Shown: positions 25,887 to 34,980, counted from the first letter of the stretch. The stretch: 64,000 nucleotides of DNA from Variovorax sp. PBS-H4 (GCF_901827205.1 NZ_LR594675.1:6365822-6429821); one strand, 5' to 3'. Notes: generated by a model not told the origin, from the letters alone. Numbers and translations: made by a program.

Positions 25887-27452
25887 TCAGGCCGCGGCAA
25901 GGTGCCCGCGCACAAAGGCTTCCTCGAAGATCGAATACCCTGACCAGTCGCTGTGCGCAAAGGCAAGGCGGCCGGAGACGATACGCTCGCGCGCGCCAAG
26001 CCGGGCGAGCAGTCCGGGCGCCGGAATGGCCATGGCGTGGCCGTAACGCGTGATCTCGATGCGGGTGGCGAGCGCGGCAAGATCCGGATGAGGCAGTGAC
26101 AGCTCGGCCAGCAGTTCGTCGCGCCAGCCGCTCCAGGGTCGATCCAGCAGCAGGCGCCGGGCGTCCGCGCCATCGTACGCGCTGGGGCCGAGCGGCCGGT
26201 ACCAGCTCAGCACGGTGGCGCCCGGCGTCGGATCCAGCGCCTGGTGGCGCGCATCGACATAGCCAAGCCCACGTGTACCGTAGACCACGTTGTCCCAGCT
26301 CGGAGCCGCGCCGGGCCGGTCGGCCAGCGGCTCGCGGAGGTGCACGTTGGCCACCAGCCACGGTGCATGGTGCAACGCGCTGGCGGCGTCGCGCAAGAGC
26401 GCAGGGGCGTTCTCCACCACGCGGCCGGCGATGAAGGCCGGCAGCGCGACGATGCAGCGCTCGGCCTGCCAACGCACCCGGGCCCCGGCGATCGCATCGA
26501 AGGCTTCGACCTCGACGCCCGCGCGTGTCTCGGCAATGCGCAGCACCCCATGGCCGGTCTTCAGGCGATCCCCCAGCGGCGCCGCAAGCCGCCGGGACAG
26601 CCAGCCATTGCCCTCGGGCCAGGTCAGCACCGCGTCGCGCTCGGCGTCCTCATCGCCCGGCGCATGGAAGCCGTGCCGGCTCGCGAAATAGTGGATGCCG
26701 GCCCAGGCCGAGACGTGCGCGCTGCCGGCACCGTAGTCGTCACGGCAGCAATAGTCCAGGTACCAGCGCAGCTGCGGATCGTCGAGGCCTTCGCGTTCGA
26801 GCCAGGCCGCGAACGGCAAGGCATCCAGTTCCAGCAGGCGCGGCATGAGCGGCGCGCGCAGCGTCGGAATGGCGAAGCGCGCTTCGCGCCGCAGGGCATC
26901 CACGCGCCTCGCGAACAGCCGGTACTGCGCCAGGGTGCGTTCGTGCATGCCCTGCACGGGCAGCAAGCCGTCCTGCCAGGCGCCCTGGAAGAAAAGGCGT
27001 TCCTGGGGGCTGTGGCAGAGGTGACGTTCCTCGTACTCCCAGCGGCCCGCCACACGCTGGCGCAAGCCGAACTCCTCGAGCAGGTCCTGCACCTCGTGGG
27101 CCTCGTGACCCGGCAGCGGCAAGTAATGGGCACCGAGAGGGCAGGCGATGCCGCCGACCTCGCCGCCCCGGCTGTTGCCGCCGGCCTGGTCCTCGAGTTC
27201 AAGCAGCACGAAGTCCTCGATGCCGGCCAAGCGCAGGGCGCGCGCAGCCGCCAGCCCGGCAATGCCTCCGCCGGCGATGACGACGCGCGTGCGATGCGTG
27301 ATCGAGGGCGCCTCGCCGCGGCGCCACGCCTGGTCGCGCATTGCGTGGCCCCGCGCGATATCGATCCCGGTGAAGCCCCCTTCGATCTCGTGCCGCGCGC
27401 CGCAGCCGCCGAGCGTCAGGGCGGCGGCACCGAGGAATGCGCGGCGCTTCAT
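25887..27452 (-). CDS. FAD-dependent amine-oxidase-like protein with Tat/lipoprotein signal
   Basis: The 521-residue flavoprotein begins MKRRAFLGAAALTLGGCG, a twin-Arg-like signal that also contains a lipobox Cys. It then has the dinucleotide-binding motif VVIAGGGIAGLAAARALRLA with the acidic strand end ELEDQAGGNSR, as in monoamine and polyamine oxidases. The C-terminal FAD contact region is SGRLAFAHSDWSGYSIFEEA. The ATG overlaps the stop of the spermidine-synthase-like gene (ATGA), so translation is coupled; it is the last gene of the five-gene SPFH cassette. A periplasmic oxidase acting on a polyamine or amine product of its neighbour is the simplest idea. The substrate is unproven. Confidence 0.82.
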   Translation of the reverse strand: MKRRAFLGAAALTLGGCGARHEIEGGFTGIDIARGHAMRDQAWRRGEAPSITHRTRVVIAGGGIAGLAAARALRLAGIEDFVLLELEDQAGGNSRGGEVGGIACPLGAHYLPLPGHEAHEVQDLLEEFGLRQRVAGRWEYEERHLCHSPQERLFFQGAWQDGLLPVQGMHERTLAQYRLFARRVDALRREARFAIPTLRAPLMPRLLELDALPFAAWLEREGLDDPQLRWYLDYCCRDDYGAGSAHVSAWAGIHYFASRHGFHAPGDEDAERDAVLTWPEGNGWLSRRLAAPLGDRLKTGHGVLRIAETRAGVEVEAFDAIAGARVRWQAERCIVALPAFIAGRVVENAPALLRDAASALHHAPWLVANVHLREPLADRPGAAPSWDNVVYGTRGLGYVDARHQALDPTPGATVLSWYRPLGPSAYDGADARRLLLDRPWSGWRDELLAELSLPHPDLAALATRIEITRYGHAMAIPAPGLLARLGARERIVSGRLAFAHSDWSGYSIFEEAFVRGHLAAA

Positions 27453-29020
27453 CCGCCGTGACCGACGACCTTGCCCCACTCCTGCTCGTAGGTCGTCACC
27501 AGGGTCTGGTTGGACAGCCGGTTCACTTCGGCCGGCACGCGCGCCATGTCACGCGGGAACTCGAACAGCTGGGGCAGCGCCGGAAGGGTCAGGAAGCGCA
27601 GCCCCTCAGGCAGGGCCTGTGGCAACCGGTAAGGCCTGCGGCCCGCCACCACGAAGCCCCATTCGCCGAAGCTGGGCACGTGCGCATGGTAGGGCGTCGC
27701 CACCAGGCCGACCGACTCGACGGTGGCGACCACCGTCCAGAAACTCTTGCGAGCAATCAATGGCGAGGTCGTCTGGATCACGGCATAGCCGCTGGCGGCC
27801 AACCGCTTGTCGAGCAAGGCGTAGAACGAATTCGTGTAGAGCTTGCCGATCGCAAAATTGGTGGGATCGGGAAAGTCGACCACGATCACGTCGAACATAT
27901 CGCCGGTCTGCTGCAGCCACTGGAAGGCGTCGGTGTTGACGATCCGTACCTTCGGCGACTTGAGCGCGCCAGCGTTGAGGGCCGCCAGCGTCTCGTGTTC
28001 GCTGAACAGCCGCGTCATGTTCGGATCGAGCTCGACGAGCGTGATGCTCTCCACCGAGGCGTACTTGAGGATCTCACGCACTGCCATGCCGTCGCCACCG
28101 CCGAGCACGGCCACCTTCTTCGGTGCGCCCTGCGCCGCCATGGCGGGATGCACGAGAGCCTCGTGATAGCGGTACTCGTCGCGCTCGGCGAACTGCAGGT
28201 TGCCGTTGAGGAAGAGCCGGTGCCCGGCGCCGCCGCGCGTGACGACGATGCGCTGGTAGGGCGAGCTCTCGCTGAAGACGATGCGGTCTTGATAGAACTT
28301 GTCTTCCGCCAGCGTCGTGATGTGCCCCGCGAACACGAAGGCGGCGGCCAGAGCGGCCAGCGCCAGCGCGCAGGCCAGCGCATGCGCGCCCACGCGGCGC
28401 AGCTCGTGCCTGAAGAGCCACAGCGCCCACAGTGCCACCGCCGCGTTCATGAGGCCGAAGAGCAGCCCGGTGCGGATCATGCCGAGCTGGGGCACGAGCA
28501 GCAGCGGGAAGGCGACCGACACCGCCAACGCGCCCAGGTAATCGAAGGTCAGCACCTGCGAGACCAGGTCCTTGAGCATCACGTTGCGGCGCAGGATGCG
28601 CATCACCAGCGGGATCTCGAGGCCGACCAGCGTGCCGACCACCAGCACCAGGCCGTAGAGCAGCAGGCGAAAGGCGCCGGGAATGTAGGCGTTGGCGATG
28701 AAGAGCAGCGCGGGCAGAGCACCGCCGACCAGCGCCACCATCAGCTCGATGCGCAGGAAGTGCGCCGGCAGCTGCCGCTCGAAGTAGCGCGAGAGCCAGG
28801 AGCCCACGCCCATCGCGAACAGATAGGTGCCGATGATGGTGCTGAACTGCAGCACCGAGTCGCCCAGCAGGTACGAGCTGAGCGCCGCGGCGCTCAGCTC
28901 GTACACCAGCCCGCAGGCCGCGACCACGAACACGCTGGCGAGCAGCGCGATCTCGACTGGCTGCGGGCCGCGCGCCGCCGCAGACGGACCTGGAGCCGGG
29001 TCCAAGGCTGCCTCGCTCAT
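27449..29020 (-). CDS. Membrane-anchored spermidine-synthase-like aminopropyltransferase
   Basis: This 523-residue protein has seven predicted transmembrane helices in the first 235 residues (for example ALLASVFVVAACGLVYELSA and FRLLLYGLVLVVGTLVGLEI). A cytosolic spermidine-synthase domain follows, with SAM-type motif VAVLGGGDGMAVREILKYA, the ribose-binding ITLVELDPNM, the proton-acceptor region VIVVDFPDP, and the Tyr-rich KLYTNSFYALL. Such fusions are widespread but uncharacterised; the TM part resembles the PNT-like module of SpeE fusions. It is 16 bases from DUF350 and overlaps the flavoprotein gene. The decarboxylated SAM donor could come from SpeD at 14459. The aminopropyl acceptor may be a membrane or envelope amine rather than free putrescine. 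Confidence 0.87.
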   Translation of the reverse strand: MSEAALDPAPGPSAAARGPQPVEIALLASVFVVAACGLVYELSAAALSSYLLGDSVLQFSTIIGTYLFAMGVGSWLSRYFERQLPAHFLRIELMVALVGGALPALLFIANAYIPGAFRLLLYGLVLVVGTLVGLEIPLVMRILRRNVMLKDLVSQVLTFDYLGALAVSVAFPLLLVPQLGMIRTGLLFGLMNAAVALWALWLFRHELRRVGAHALACALALAALAAAFVFAGHITTLAEDKFYQDRIVFSESSPYQRIVVTRGGAGHRLFLNGNLQFAERDEYRYHEALVHPAMAAQGAPKKVAVLGGGDGMAVREILKYASVESITLVELDPNMTRLFSEHETLAALNAGALKSPKVRIVNTDAFQWLQQTGDMFDVIVVDFPDPTNFAIGKLYTNSFYALLDKRLAASGYAVIQTTSPLIARKSFWTVVATVESVGLVATPYHAHVPSFGEWGFVVAGRRPYRLPQALPEGLRFLTLPALPQLFEFPRDMARVPAEVNRLSNQTLVTTYEQEWGKVVGHGG

Positions 29021-29036
29021 CGACCGCCGCGAAGAT

Positions 29037-29258
29037 TCAGTGGATCGCGGCGGCGACGATGATGCTGATGCCCAGGCTCATCGCGGCCACGACCACGCCG
29101 AGCGCCACGTTCTGCTTCTCGACGATCTCCTGCCACAGGTCGTAGGGCGTTAGCTTGTCGATGAGAACGAAGGTAATCCAGAACATCAGCACGCCGATCA
29201 GCGCGTAGAGGATCGAGCCCAGGAAGGCCGCGGGCCTTAGCCATTCAATTCCAAACAT
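29037..29258 (-). CDS. DUF350 small membrane protein
   Basis: The 73-residue protein has two transmembrane helices (AAFLGSILYALIGVLMFWIT and VALGVVVAAMSLGISIIVAA) joined by the conserved DUF350 loop LIDKLTPYDLWQEIVEKQNV. The ATG at 29258 has GGAGGT immediately upstream; a longer frame to 29312 lacks support. DUF350 proteins are usually found beside DUF4178 and spermidine-synthase-like genes, as here, and probably oligomerise in the inner membrane. The function is unknown. Confidence 0.85.
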   Translation of the reverse strand: MFGIEWLRPAAFLGSILYALIGVLMFWITFVLIDKLTPYDLWQEIVEKQNVALGVVVAAMSLGISIIVAAAIH

Positions 29259-29277
29259 GAGGACCTCCGGAAAAAAG

Positions 29278-30756
29278 TCATTTGTGGCCGCCGCCACTGG
29301 AATAGCCGCCATAGGAGCCGCCCGAGCTGCGCGAGCCGCCGGAGCTGCTGGTGCAGGTGCTCAGGATGATCAAGAGGATGAGGATCACCACGATGATCAG
29401 AATGATGGTGCCGCAGCCGAGCTTGCCGGCCGCGCTGACCGGCAGCGCGTCGCCGCGCTTGAACATGTCCTTCTTGCCGTCGAGCTTGAAGGCGGCCGCC
29501 ACCGCGGCACTGTCGATCTTGCTGCCGGAAGACCAGGTCAGCTCCTTGGCCGAGCGCTCCATCGACAGCAGTGCGCTGCCGCTGGCAAAGTCGCGATTGA
29601 AGGTCTTCTGCCCGCGCTCGACCTGCCAATAGAACTCGCCCGCCACGTAGCTGGTCTCGGCGTTGTACGCGTACTGCTGCTGGTAGACCTTGCCCAGGTA
29701 GGTGGCGCGCGAGCCGTTCTCGGCCATGGTGGGCGCACCGGTCGTGGGCTTGACCAGGCTCCAGCCATCCTCGGCATCGACCAGGAAATTGAAGCCGCGC
29801 TTCTTGTTGTAGAGCAGGTACTCGTTCCACCCGAAATGCTCGTCGTCGCCGGGCGCGACACCCATGCGGTGCTGGAACCCGACCACCTGCCACTGCGCGC
29901 CTTGCAACTGGCCCGTGGCCCCAATGGGAATCAGCGGCTGCACCGGCTCGTCCTGCACGGCGTGACGCAGCTCGCCCCCGATACCCTGCGTCAGGTCGAT
30001 GATGCTGTTGCAGGCGCGGCAGGTGACGCTCTTGCTCTCGGCAAAGTTGACGTTGACCGGCGAGCCGCAGTTCGGGCAGTTGAAGCTGCGGCCCTTTTCC
30101 TCCTTGGCCGATTCGTCGCGCAGTCCGGTCAGCTGCAGGTCCTCGAGCTGCACCGCGCGACCCAGGTAGGCGCCGGGCGGCTGGGTGTCGTAGTCGAGGC
30201 TCAGCACCTGCCCCTGGTCATTGCGCAGCTCGACCGCGGCGAAGGGCTGGCCAAGCTCGGGCAGGCGCGGCAGCTCGCCTTGGGCGGAGACCAACCGGAC
30301 CTGCTCGTTCGACGCTACCGTGTAGCTCTGGCCATTGAAGGCCGTGGTCGCGCCCACGCGCAACTCGGCCGAAGGGGGGGCCGTGCGCTGCAACTCATAC
30401 GGCAGCGAGAAGACGAAGGCGCCGTTGTCCTCGCTCAGGATGCCGCTGCGTTCGGCGTCGAGCGCGGCAATCCACTCGGTCCAGCGGCCGCCGTCGTAGC
30501 TGTACTGCAGCCGCCCGACGAGCGTGAAGGGCTGGTCCTGGATGCGCCCGGCGGCGAACAGCTGCAACGGGCTGAAATCGTCGAACAGCTCCGCCATCTT
30601 GCCGGTGCGGGCGAGCGTGTCGCCCTGGCGCACGACGGTGCTCTGGCAATAGGGGCAGACCGCATGGGTGGATTGCGCCGACCGGAATTCGACCGGCGCG
30701 CCACAGCCGGGGCAGGGCGCGCGGTAGTAGCGCTGCTGGGAAGAGTCAGTGACCAC
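29278..30756 (-). CDS. DUF4178 protein with two zinc ribbons and a C-terminal membrane anchor
   Basis: The protein has about 492 residues. A zinc ribbon at the N-terminus (CPGCGAPVEF ... CPYC) is followed by a DUF4178-type beta-rich domain (GRLQYSYDGGRWTEWIAAL), a second ribbon (CPNCGSPVNV ... CRAC), and a second DUF4178 domain (EHFGWNEYLLYNKKRGFNFL). A single hydrophobic helix comes next (TIILIIVVILILLIIL), ending in a Gly/Ser-rich tail. The topology suggests a cytoplasmic sensor or scaffold anchored by its C-terminus. I prefer the GTG at 30756 (VVTDSSQQRYY) over the ATG at 30816 because the extra 20 codons run through a palindromic repeat. It follows the SPFH gene after 76 bases. The function is unknown. 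Confidence 0.8.
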   Translation of the reverse strand: MVTDSSQQRYYRAPCPGCGAPVEFRSAQSTHAVCPYCQSTVVRQGDTLARTGKMAELFDDFSPLQLFAAGRIQDQPFTLVGRLQYSYDGGRWTEWIAALDAERSGILSEDNGAFVFSLPYELQRTAPPSAELRVGATTAFNGQSYTVASNEQVRLVSAQGELPRLPELGQPFAAVELRNDQGQVLSLDYDTQPPGAYLGRAVQLEDLQLTGLRDESAKEEKGRSFNCPNCGSPVNVNFAESKSVTCRACNSIIDLTQGIGGELRHAVQDEPVQPLIPIGATGQLQGAQWQVVGFQHRMGVAPGDDEHFGWNEYLLYNKKRGFNFLVDAEDGWSLVKPTTGAPTMAENGSRATYLGKVYQQQYAYNAETSYVAGEFYWQVERGQKTFNRDFASGSALLSMERSAKELTWSSGSKIDSAAVAAAFKLDGKKDMFKRGDALPVSAAGKLGCGTIILIIVVILILLIILSTCTSSSGGSRSSGGSYGGYSSGGGHK

Positions 30757-30784
30757 AAAAGGCGACGGCAAGGGTCCGCTCGCT

Positions 30785-30816
30785 GCGAGCTTGTCGAAGG
30801 GGCTTCGACAGCTCAA
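30785..30816. repeat. Short palindromic intergenic repeat (REP-like)
   Basis: GAGCTTGTCGAAG, GGG, CTTCGACA-GCTC forms an imperfect hairpin in the gap between the SPFH and DUF4178 genes. Repeats with the core TTGTCGAAG/CTTCGACAA are, from memory, scattered in many Burkholderiales genomes. Only this copy was noticed here. It could act as an mRNA-processing or attenuation hairpin inside the operon. Confidence 0.45.
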
Positions 30817-30832
30817 CCGGAACGGAAAGGGC

Positions 30833-31882
30833 TCAGACCAGCTTCTTCAGCAGTTCCGCCTTCTTGGCGTCGAATTCTTCCTGCGTGAGGATGCCCTTGG
30901 TCTTGAGCTCACCGAGCTTTTCGAGCGTGGTCATCACGTCGGCCGGGTTGATCACCGCGACGCTGGGTTGCTGCTGCGCTGCCGCCGCGGGGGCAGCGTT
31001 GGCCGGGTTGAGTCCTTGCTGCAGGTTTTGCGCCAGCACCTGGCCCAGTGCCACGCCGGCACCGAGGCCCATCGCGTCGCCGGCAATGCCGCTGCCCTGG
31101 CCTGAGCCTTCGGCGAATTTCGGTATCGCCTGGGCCGTCTGGTACTGCATGAACTTGCCCATGTCGTTGCCTACCATGCCCATGCCGATCTTCTGGTCGA
31201 GGATCTTCTGCAGCTCCTCCGGCAGCGAGACGTTCTGCACCGTGATGGCCTCGAGCTGAATGCCGATCTTGGCGAACTCGGGCACCAGCTGCGCCGCCAG
31301 CGCCTGCGCGAACTGGATCTGGTTGGCAGCCAGGTCGAGGAAGGGCACGCCGCTTGAGGCGATGGCGTTGCTGATGTTCTGCAGCACCAGCCCACGCAGC
31401 TGGCCGTCGAGGTCGGCCACCGTGTAGATGTCTCGCGTGCCCGAGATCTCGGTATGGAAGCGCTTGGCGTCGCCGATGCGGAAGCTGTAGTTGCCGAAGG
31501 CGCGCAGGCGCACGGCGCCGAAATCCTTGTCGCGGATCGTGATCGGCTGGGGCGTGCCCCATTTCTGGTCGACCTGCTGGCGGGTGCTGAAGAAATAGAC
31601 GTCGCTCTTGAAAGGCGACTCGAAGAGCTTGTCCCAGTTCTTGAGGTAGGTGAGGACCGGTAGCGTCTGGGTCGTCAGCTTGTACATGCCCGGGCCGAAC
31701 ACGTCGGCAACCTGGCCTTCGTTGACGAAGACCGCGACCTGCGATTCGCGAACCGTCAGCGAGGCGCCGTTCTGGATTTCCATTTCCGCCATCGGAAAGC
31801 GCCAGGCCAGCGTCCCGTCTCCAGTCTCGGTCCACTGGATGATGTCGATGAACTGCTTCTTGATGAAATCCATCAGCGCCAT
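30833..31882 (-). CDS. SPFH (band 7/YdjI-like) protein with C-terminal SHOCT domain
   Basis: This 349-residue protein is the first gene of the five-gene minus-strand cassette. The SPFH domain spans about residues 20-250 (ESQVAVFVNEGQVADVFGPG, PQPITIRDKDFGAVRLRAFG, the ELQKILDQKIGMGMVGND helix). After an Ala/Gln-rich linker, the last 35 residues form a SHOCT-type helix pair (LEKLGELKTKGILTQEEFDA then KKAELLKKLV). SPFH proteins build membrane-associated cages or scaffolds; SHOCT is a small oligomerisation or docking module of envelope-stress proteins. The ATG at 31882 has GAGGAG upstream. It has no obvious transmembrane helix, so it is probably peripheral at the inner membrane. Confidence 0.88.
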   Translation of the reverse strand: MALMDFIKKQFIDIIQWTETGDGTLAWRFPMAEMEIQNGASLTVRESQVAVFVNEGQVADVFGPGMYKLTTQTLPVLTYLKNWDKLFESPFKSDVYFFSTRQQVDQKWGTPQPITIRDKDFGAVRLRAFGNYSFRIGDAKRFHTEISGTRDIYTVADLDGQLRGLVLQNISNAIASSGVPFLDLAANQIQFAQALAAQLVPEFAKIGIQLEAITVQNVSLPEELQKILDQKIGMGMVGNDMGKFMQYQTAQAIPKFAEGSGQGSGIAGDAMGLGAGVALGQVLAQNLQQGLNPANAAPAAAAQQQPSVAVINPADVMTTLEKLGELKTKGILTQEEFDAKKAELLKKLV

Positions 31883-32045
31883 GATCGCTCCTCGTCCGGT
31901 TTTCTGAGCGGGCATATTGCCACAATGGCTTGGCGCTCCGAGGCTTTTTAGCTGCCTGCGCCAGTGCGCCGAGCCCCGTGGCGCCTGCAATGCGAGGTCT
32001 ACAATCGGCGCCCCCTACAAGAAGCGTTGCACGGAGCCAAGGCAC

Positions 32046-34385
32046 ATGTCCGATCTGACCTCCCCGATCCCCACGCCTGAAGACAAGCGCGACGAACTGC
32101 GCCGGGCGGCCCTCGAGTACCACGAGCTTCCTGTTCCGGGCAAGGTCGCGATCGCGGCGACCAAGCAGATGATGAACCAGCGGGACCTGGCGCTGGCCTA
32201 TTCGCCCGGCGTGGCTGCGCCTTGCGAGGAGATCGTCAAGGACCCGGTCAACGCCTTCAAGTACACAGCGCGCGGCAACCTGGTCGCGGTGATCACCAAT
32301 GGCACCGCAGTGCTGGGCCTGGGCGACATCGGGCCCCTGGCCTCCAAGCCGGTGATGGAAGGCAAGGGCGTGCTGTTCAAGAAGTTCGCGGGCGTCGACG
32401 TGTTCGACATCGAGATCGACGAGAAGGACCCTGCCAGACTGGTGGAAGTCATCGCCGCGCTGGAGCCGACCTTCGGTGCCATCAATCTCGAGGACATCAA
32501 GGCGCCGGACTGCTTCTACGTTGAGCGCGAGCTGCGCAAGCGCATGAAGATCCCGGTCTTCCATGATGACCAGCACGGCACGGCCATCACCGTGGCTGCG
32601 GCCATGCTCAACGGGCTGAAGGTGGTCGGCAAGGACATCGGGCAGATCAAGCTGGTCGCCTCCGGCGCAGGTGCTGCGGCGCTGGCCTGCCTCAACTTGC
32701 TCCTGAAGGTTGGCCTCAAACGCGAGAACGTGTTCGTGACCGACCTCGCCGGCGTGGTCTACGAAGGCCGCACCGAGCTGATGGACGACGACAAGCGCCA
32801 GTACATGCAGAAGACCTCGGCGCGCTCGCTGGGCGAGGTGATCGAAGGCGCGGACGTGTTCCTCGGCCTTTCGGCGGGCGGGGTGCTCAAGCCCGCCATG
32901 GTGGCCAAGATGGCGGCGAAGCCGGTCATCTTCGCGCTGGCCAACCCCAATCCGGAAATCACGCCCGAGGACGCAAAGGCAGTGCGCGATGACGTCGTCA
33001 TGGCCACCGGCCGTACCGACTACCCGAACCAGGTCAACAACGTCCTGTGCTTCCCCTACATCTTCCGCGGCGCGCTGGACTGCGGCGCCACCACCATCAC
33101 CGACGAAATGGAGGTCGCAGCCGTGCACGCCATCGCCGAACTCGCGCAAGCCGAGCAGAGCGAGCGCGTGGCGGCCGCCTACGTGGGAGAAAAGCTGAGC
33201 TTCGGCCCTGACTACCTCATCCCGAAGCCCTTCGATCCCCGGCTCATGATGAAGATCGCCCCCGCGGTTGCCAAGGCGGCGGCCGAGAGCGGCGTCGCGC
33301 TGCGGCCTATCACCGATCTCGACGCCTACCGCGACAAGCTGCAGAGCTTCGTGTACGCCTCGGGCACCACGATGAAGCCGATCTTCGACGCGGCCAAGCG
33401 CGCGCCGAAGAAGCGGGTGGCTTACAGCGAAGGGGAGGAGGAACGGGTGCTGCGCGCGGCGCAGATCGTGGTCGACGAAGGCATCGCCCGGCCCACGCTG
33501 ATCGGGCGGCCCGCCATCATCGCCCAGCGCATCGAGAAGTTCGGCCTGCGGCTCAAGGAAGAGCTGGACTACGACGTCGTGAACACCGATTTCGACCACC
33601 GCTACCGCGACTTCTGGCAAACCTACCACCGGATGACGGAGCGCAAGGGCATCACGGTGCAGGTCGCCAAGATCGAAATGCGCCGCCGGCTCACGCTCAT
33701 CGGCGCCATGCTGCTGCACAAGGGCGACGTCGACGGACTCATCTGCGGCACCTGGGGCACGACGGCGCTGCACCTGCGCTACATCGACCAGGTCATCGGC
33801 AAGCGGGTTGGCGGTTGCGCGAGCACGCCGCAAGACGTGCCGATCTACGCCTGCATGAACGGCCTGCTGCTGCCTGACAGGCAGGTGTTCCTGGTCGACA
33901 CGCATGTCAACTACGATCCCACTCCGGAGGAGCTGACCGAGATCACGACCATGGCGGCCGAGGAAATGATGCGCTTTGGCTTGAAGCCGAAGGCCGCACT
34001 GCTGTCGCATTCGAATTTCGGGACCAGCGAGCATCCCAGCGCAATCAAGATGCGCCAGACCCTGGCGCTGCTTCGCGAGCAGGCGCCATGGCTTGAAGTC
34101 GACGGAGAAATGCACGGCGACGTTGCTTTGGACGGCAAGCAGCGCGCCCAGGTCATGCCGCACAGCGCCCTGGCCGGCGATGCCAATCTGCTGGTATTCC
34201 CGAATATCGACGCCGCCAATATTTCCTACAACCTGCTCAAGACAGCCGCCGGCGGCAACATCGCGATCGGCCCGGTCCTGCTCGGGGCGGCCAAACCTGT
34301 GCATATCCTCACCGCCACTGCCACGGTTCGGCGCATCGTCAACATGACGGCCTTGACGGTGGCGGACGCAAATGCCGAGCGTTAA
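32046..34385 (+). CDS. maeB: NADP-dependent malic enzyme, MaeB type (malic domain fused to phosphotransacetylase-like domain)
   Basis: The 779-residue hybrid enzyme decarboxylates malate to pyruvate. The N-terminal half has the malic enzyme motifs (YSPGVAAPCEEI, FHDDQHGTAITVAAAMLNG, SGAGAAALACLNLL). The C-terminal 330 residues are a phosphate-acetyltransferase-like domain (LIGRPAIIAQRIEKFG, LSHSNFGTSEHPSAIKM), which in this family is regulatory (acetyl-CoA sensing) rather than catalytic. The ATG at 32046 has GGAG upstream and gives MSDLTSPIPTPEDKRDELRR. It is divergent from the SPFH cassette with 163 bases between, and a strong hairpin follows the stop. Confidence 0.96.
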   Translation: MSDLTSPIPTPEDKRDELRRAALEYHELPVPGKVAIAATKQMMNQRDLALAYSPGVAAPCEEIVKDPVNAFKYTARGNLVAVITNGTAVLGLGDIGPLASKPVMEGKGVLFKKFAGVDVFDIEIDEKDPARLVEVIAALEPTFGAINLEDIKAPDCFYVERELRKRMKIPVFHDDQHGTAITVAAAMLNGLKVVGKDIGQIKLVASGAGAAALACLNLLLKVGLKRENVFVTDLAGVVYEGRTELMDDDKRQYMQKTSARSLGEVIEGADVFLGLSAGGVLKPAMVAKMAAKPVIFALANPNPEITPEDAKAVRDDVVMATGRTDYPNQVNNVLCFPYIFRGALDCGATTITDEMEVAAVHAIAELAQAEQSERVAAAYVGEKLSFGPDYLIPKPFDPRLMMKIAPAVAKAAAESGVALRPITDLDAYRDKLQSFVYASGTTMKPIFDAAKRAPKKRVAYSEGEEERVLRAAQIVVDEGIARPTLIGRPAIIAQRIEKFGLRLKEELDYDVVNTDFDHRYRDFWQTYHRMTERKGITVQVAKIEMRRRLTLIGAMLLHKGDVDGLICGTWGTTALHLRYIDQVIGKRVGGCASTPQDVPIYACMNGLLLPDRQVFLVDTHVNYDPTPEELTEITTMAAEEMMRFGLKPKAALLSHSNFGTSEHPSAIKMRQTLALLREQAPWLEVDGEMHGDVALDGKQRAQVMPHSALAGDANLLVFPNIDAANISYNLLKTAAGGNIAIGPVLLGAAKPVHILTATATVRRIVNMTALTVADANAER

Positions 34386-34435
34386 GCCCTTGTGCGACAG
34401 CGGTCGCTAACTTCAGAGCCACAGACGAGACCCTG

Positions 34436-34462
34436 GCGCCTGCTCAAAGATTGAGCAGGCGC
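34436..34462 (+). terminator. Intrinsic terminator of maeB
   Basis: 12-base perfect stem GCGCCTGCTCAA / TTGAGCAGGCGC with loop AGA, followed by TTGCTATTTG, 51 bases past the stop. The rest of the 181-base gap shows nothing else I can name. Confidence 0.8.
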
Positions 34463-34566
34463 TTGCTATTTGTGCGTCCCTCGGGCACACTTGCGGCCTT
34501 GAATTTGCGGGTTAACCCGGAGGTTGACCTGCGATTCGGCCCTCGCTCTTTTCCTTCTGGTGCCCC

Positions 34567-34980
34567 ATGGCGGCTTACGCCTCGATCACGTTCCCGGTCT
34601 CCAAACTTGCGCTCACCGGCCTCTTGTTGATGGCCGTGGGCGCTGGAGCCCAGGCCCGCGAATGGTTAGGGACCCGCGCCGATCGGTCGGCACAGGAAAC
34701 GATCGCGCTGGCCGAATTGCCGGTGCAGGGCCAGCGCACTTATGGAGCCATCTTGAACGGTGGCCCCTTCCGACATGAAAAGGACGGCTCGGTGTTCGGC
34801 AATCGCGAACGCCAACTGCCGCAAGAGCGCCGGGGCCACTACCGAGAGTACACGGTCGAAATGCCTGGCTCGCAGGACCGCGGCGCACGGCGCATCGTCT
34901 GCGGAGGCGAGCGCAAGGTGCCATCGGTGTGCTGGTACACGGCAGACCATTACGCGAGTTTCAGGCGGATCGTGCCATGA
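34567..34980 (+). CDS. Secreted guanyl-specific ribonuclease (barnase/RNase T1 superfamily)
   Basis: The 137-residue protein has a signal peptide (SKLALTGLLLMAVGAGAQA) and a microbial ribonuclease domain. The family signature is visible: the catalytic Glu in HYREYTVEMPG, Arg in RGARRIVCGG, and the catalytic His in YTADHYASFRRIV. Two Cys (IVCGG and SVCWY) may form a disulfide after export. The length matches exported barnase-type enzymes (about 110 mature residues). The stop overlaps the ATG of the barstar gene (ATGA), so inhibitor and enzyme are co-translated. The role may be nutrient RNA degradation or antagonism; the attached inhibitor protects the cytoplasm. Confidence 0.88.
   Translation: MAAYASITFPVSKLALTGLLLMAVGAGAQAREWLGTRADRSAQETIALAELPVQGQRTYGAILNGGPFRHEKDGSVFGNRERQLPQERRGHYREYTVEMPGSQDRGARRIVCGGERKVPSVCWYTADHYASFRRIVP

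Noticed and set aside
30909..34304. 1131-codon minus-strand open frame
   Set aside because: It is antisense to maeB on one side and out of frame with the SPFH gene on the other; it has no recognisable domain.
34386..34566. Small RNA or gene in the maeB-ribonuclease gap
   Set aside because: Apart from the maeB terminator I see no promoter, conserved structure or open frame that I could support.
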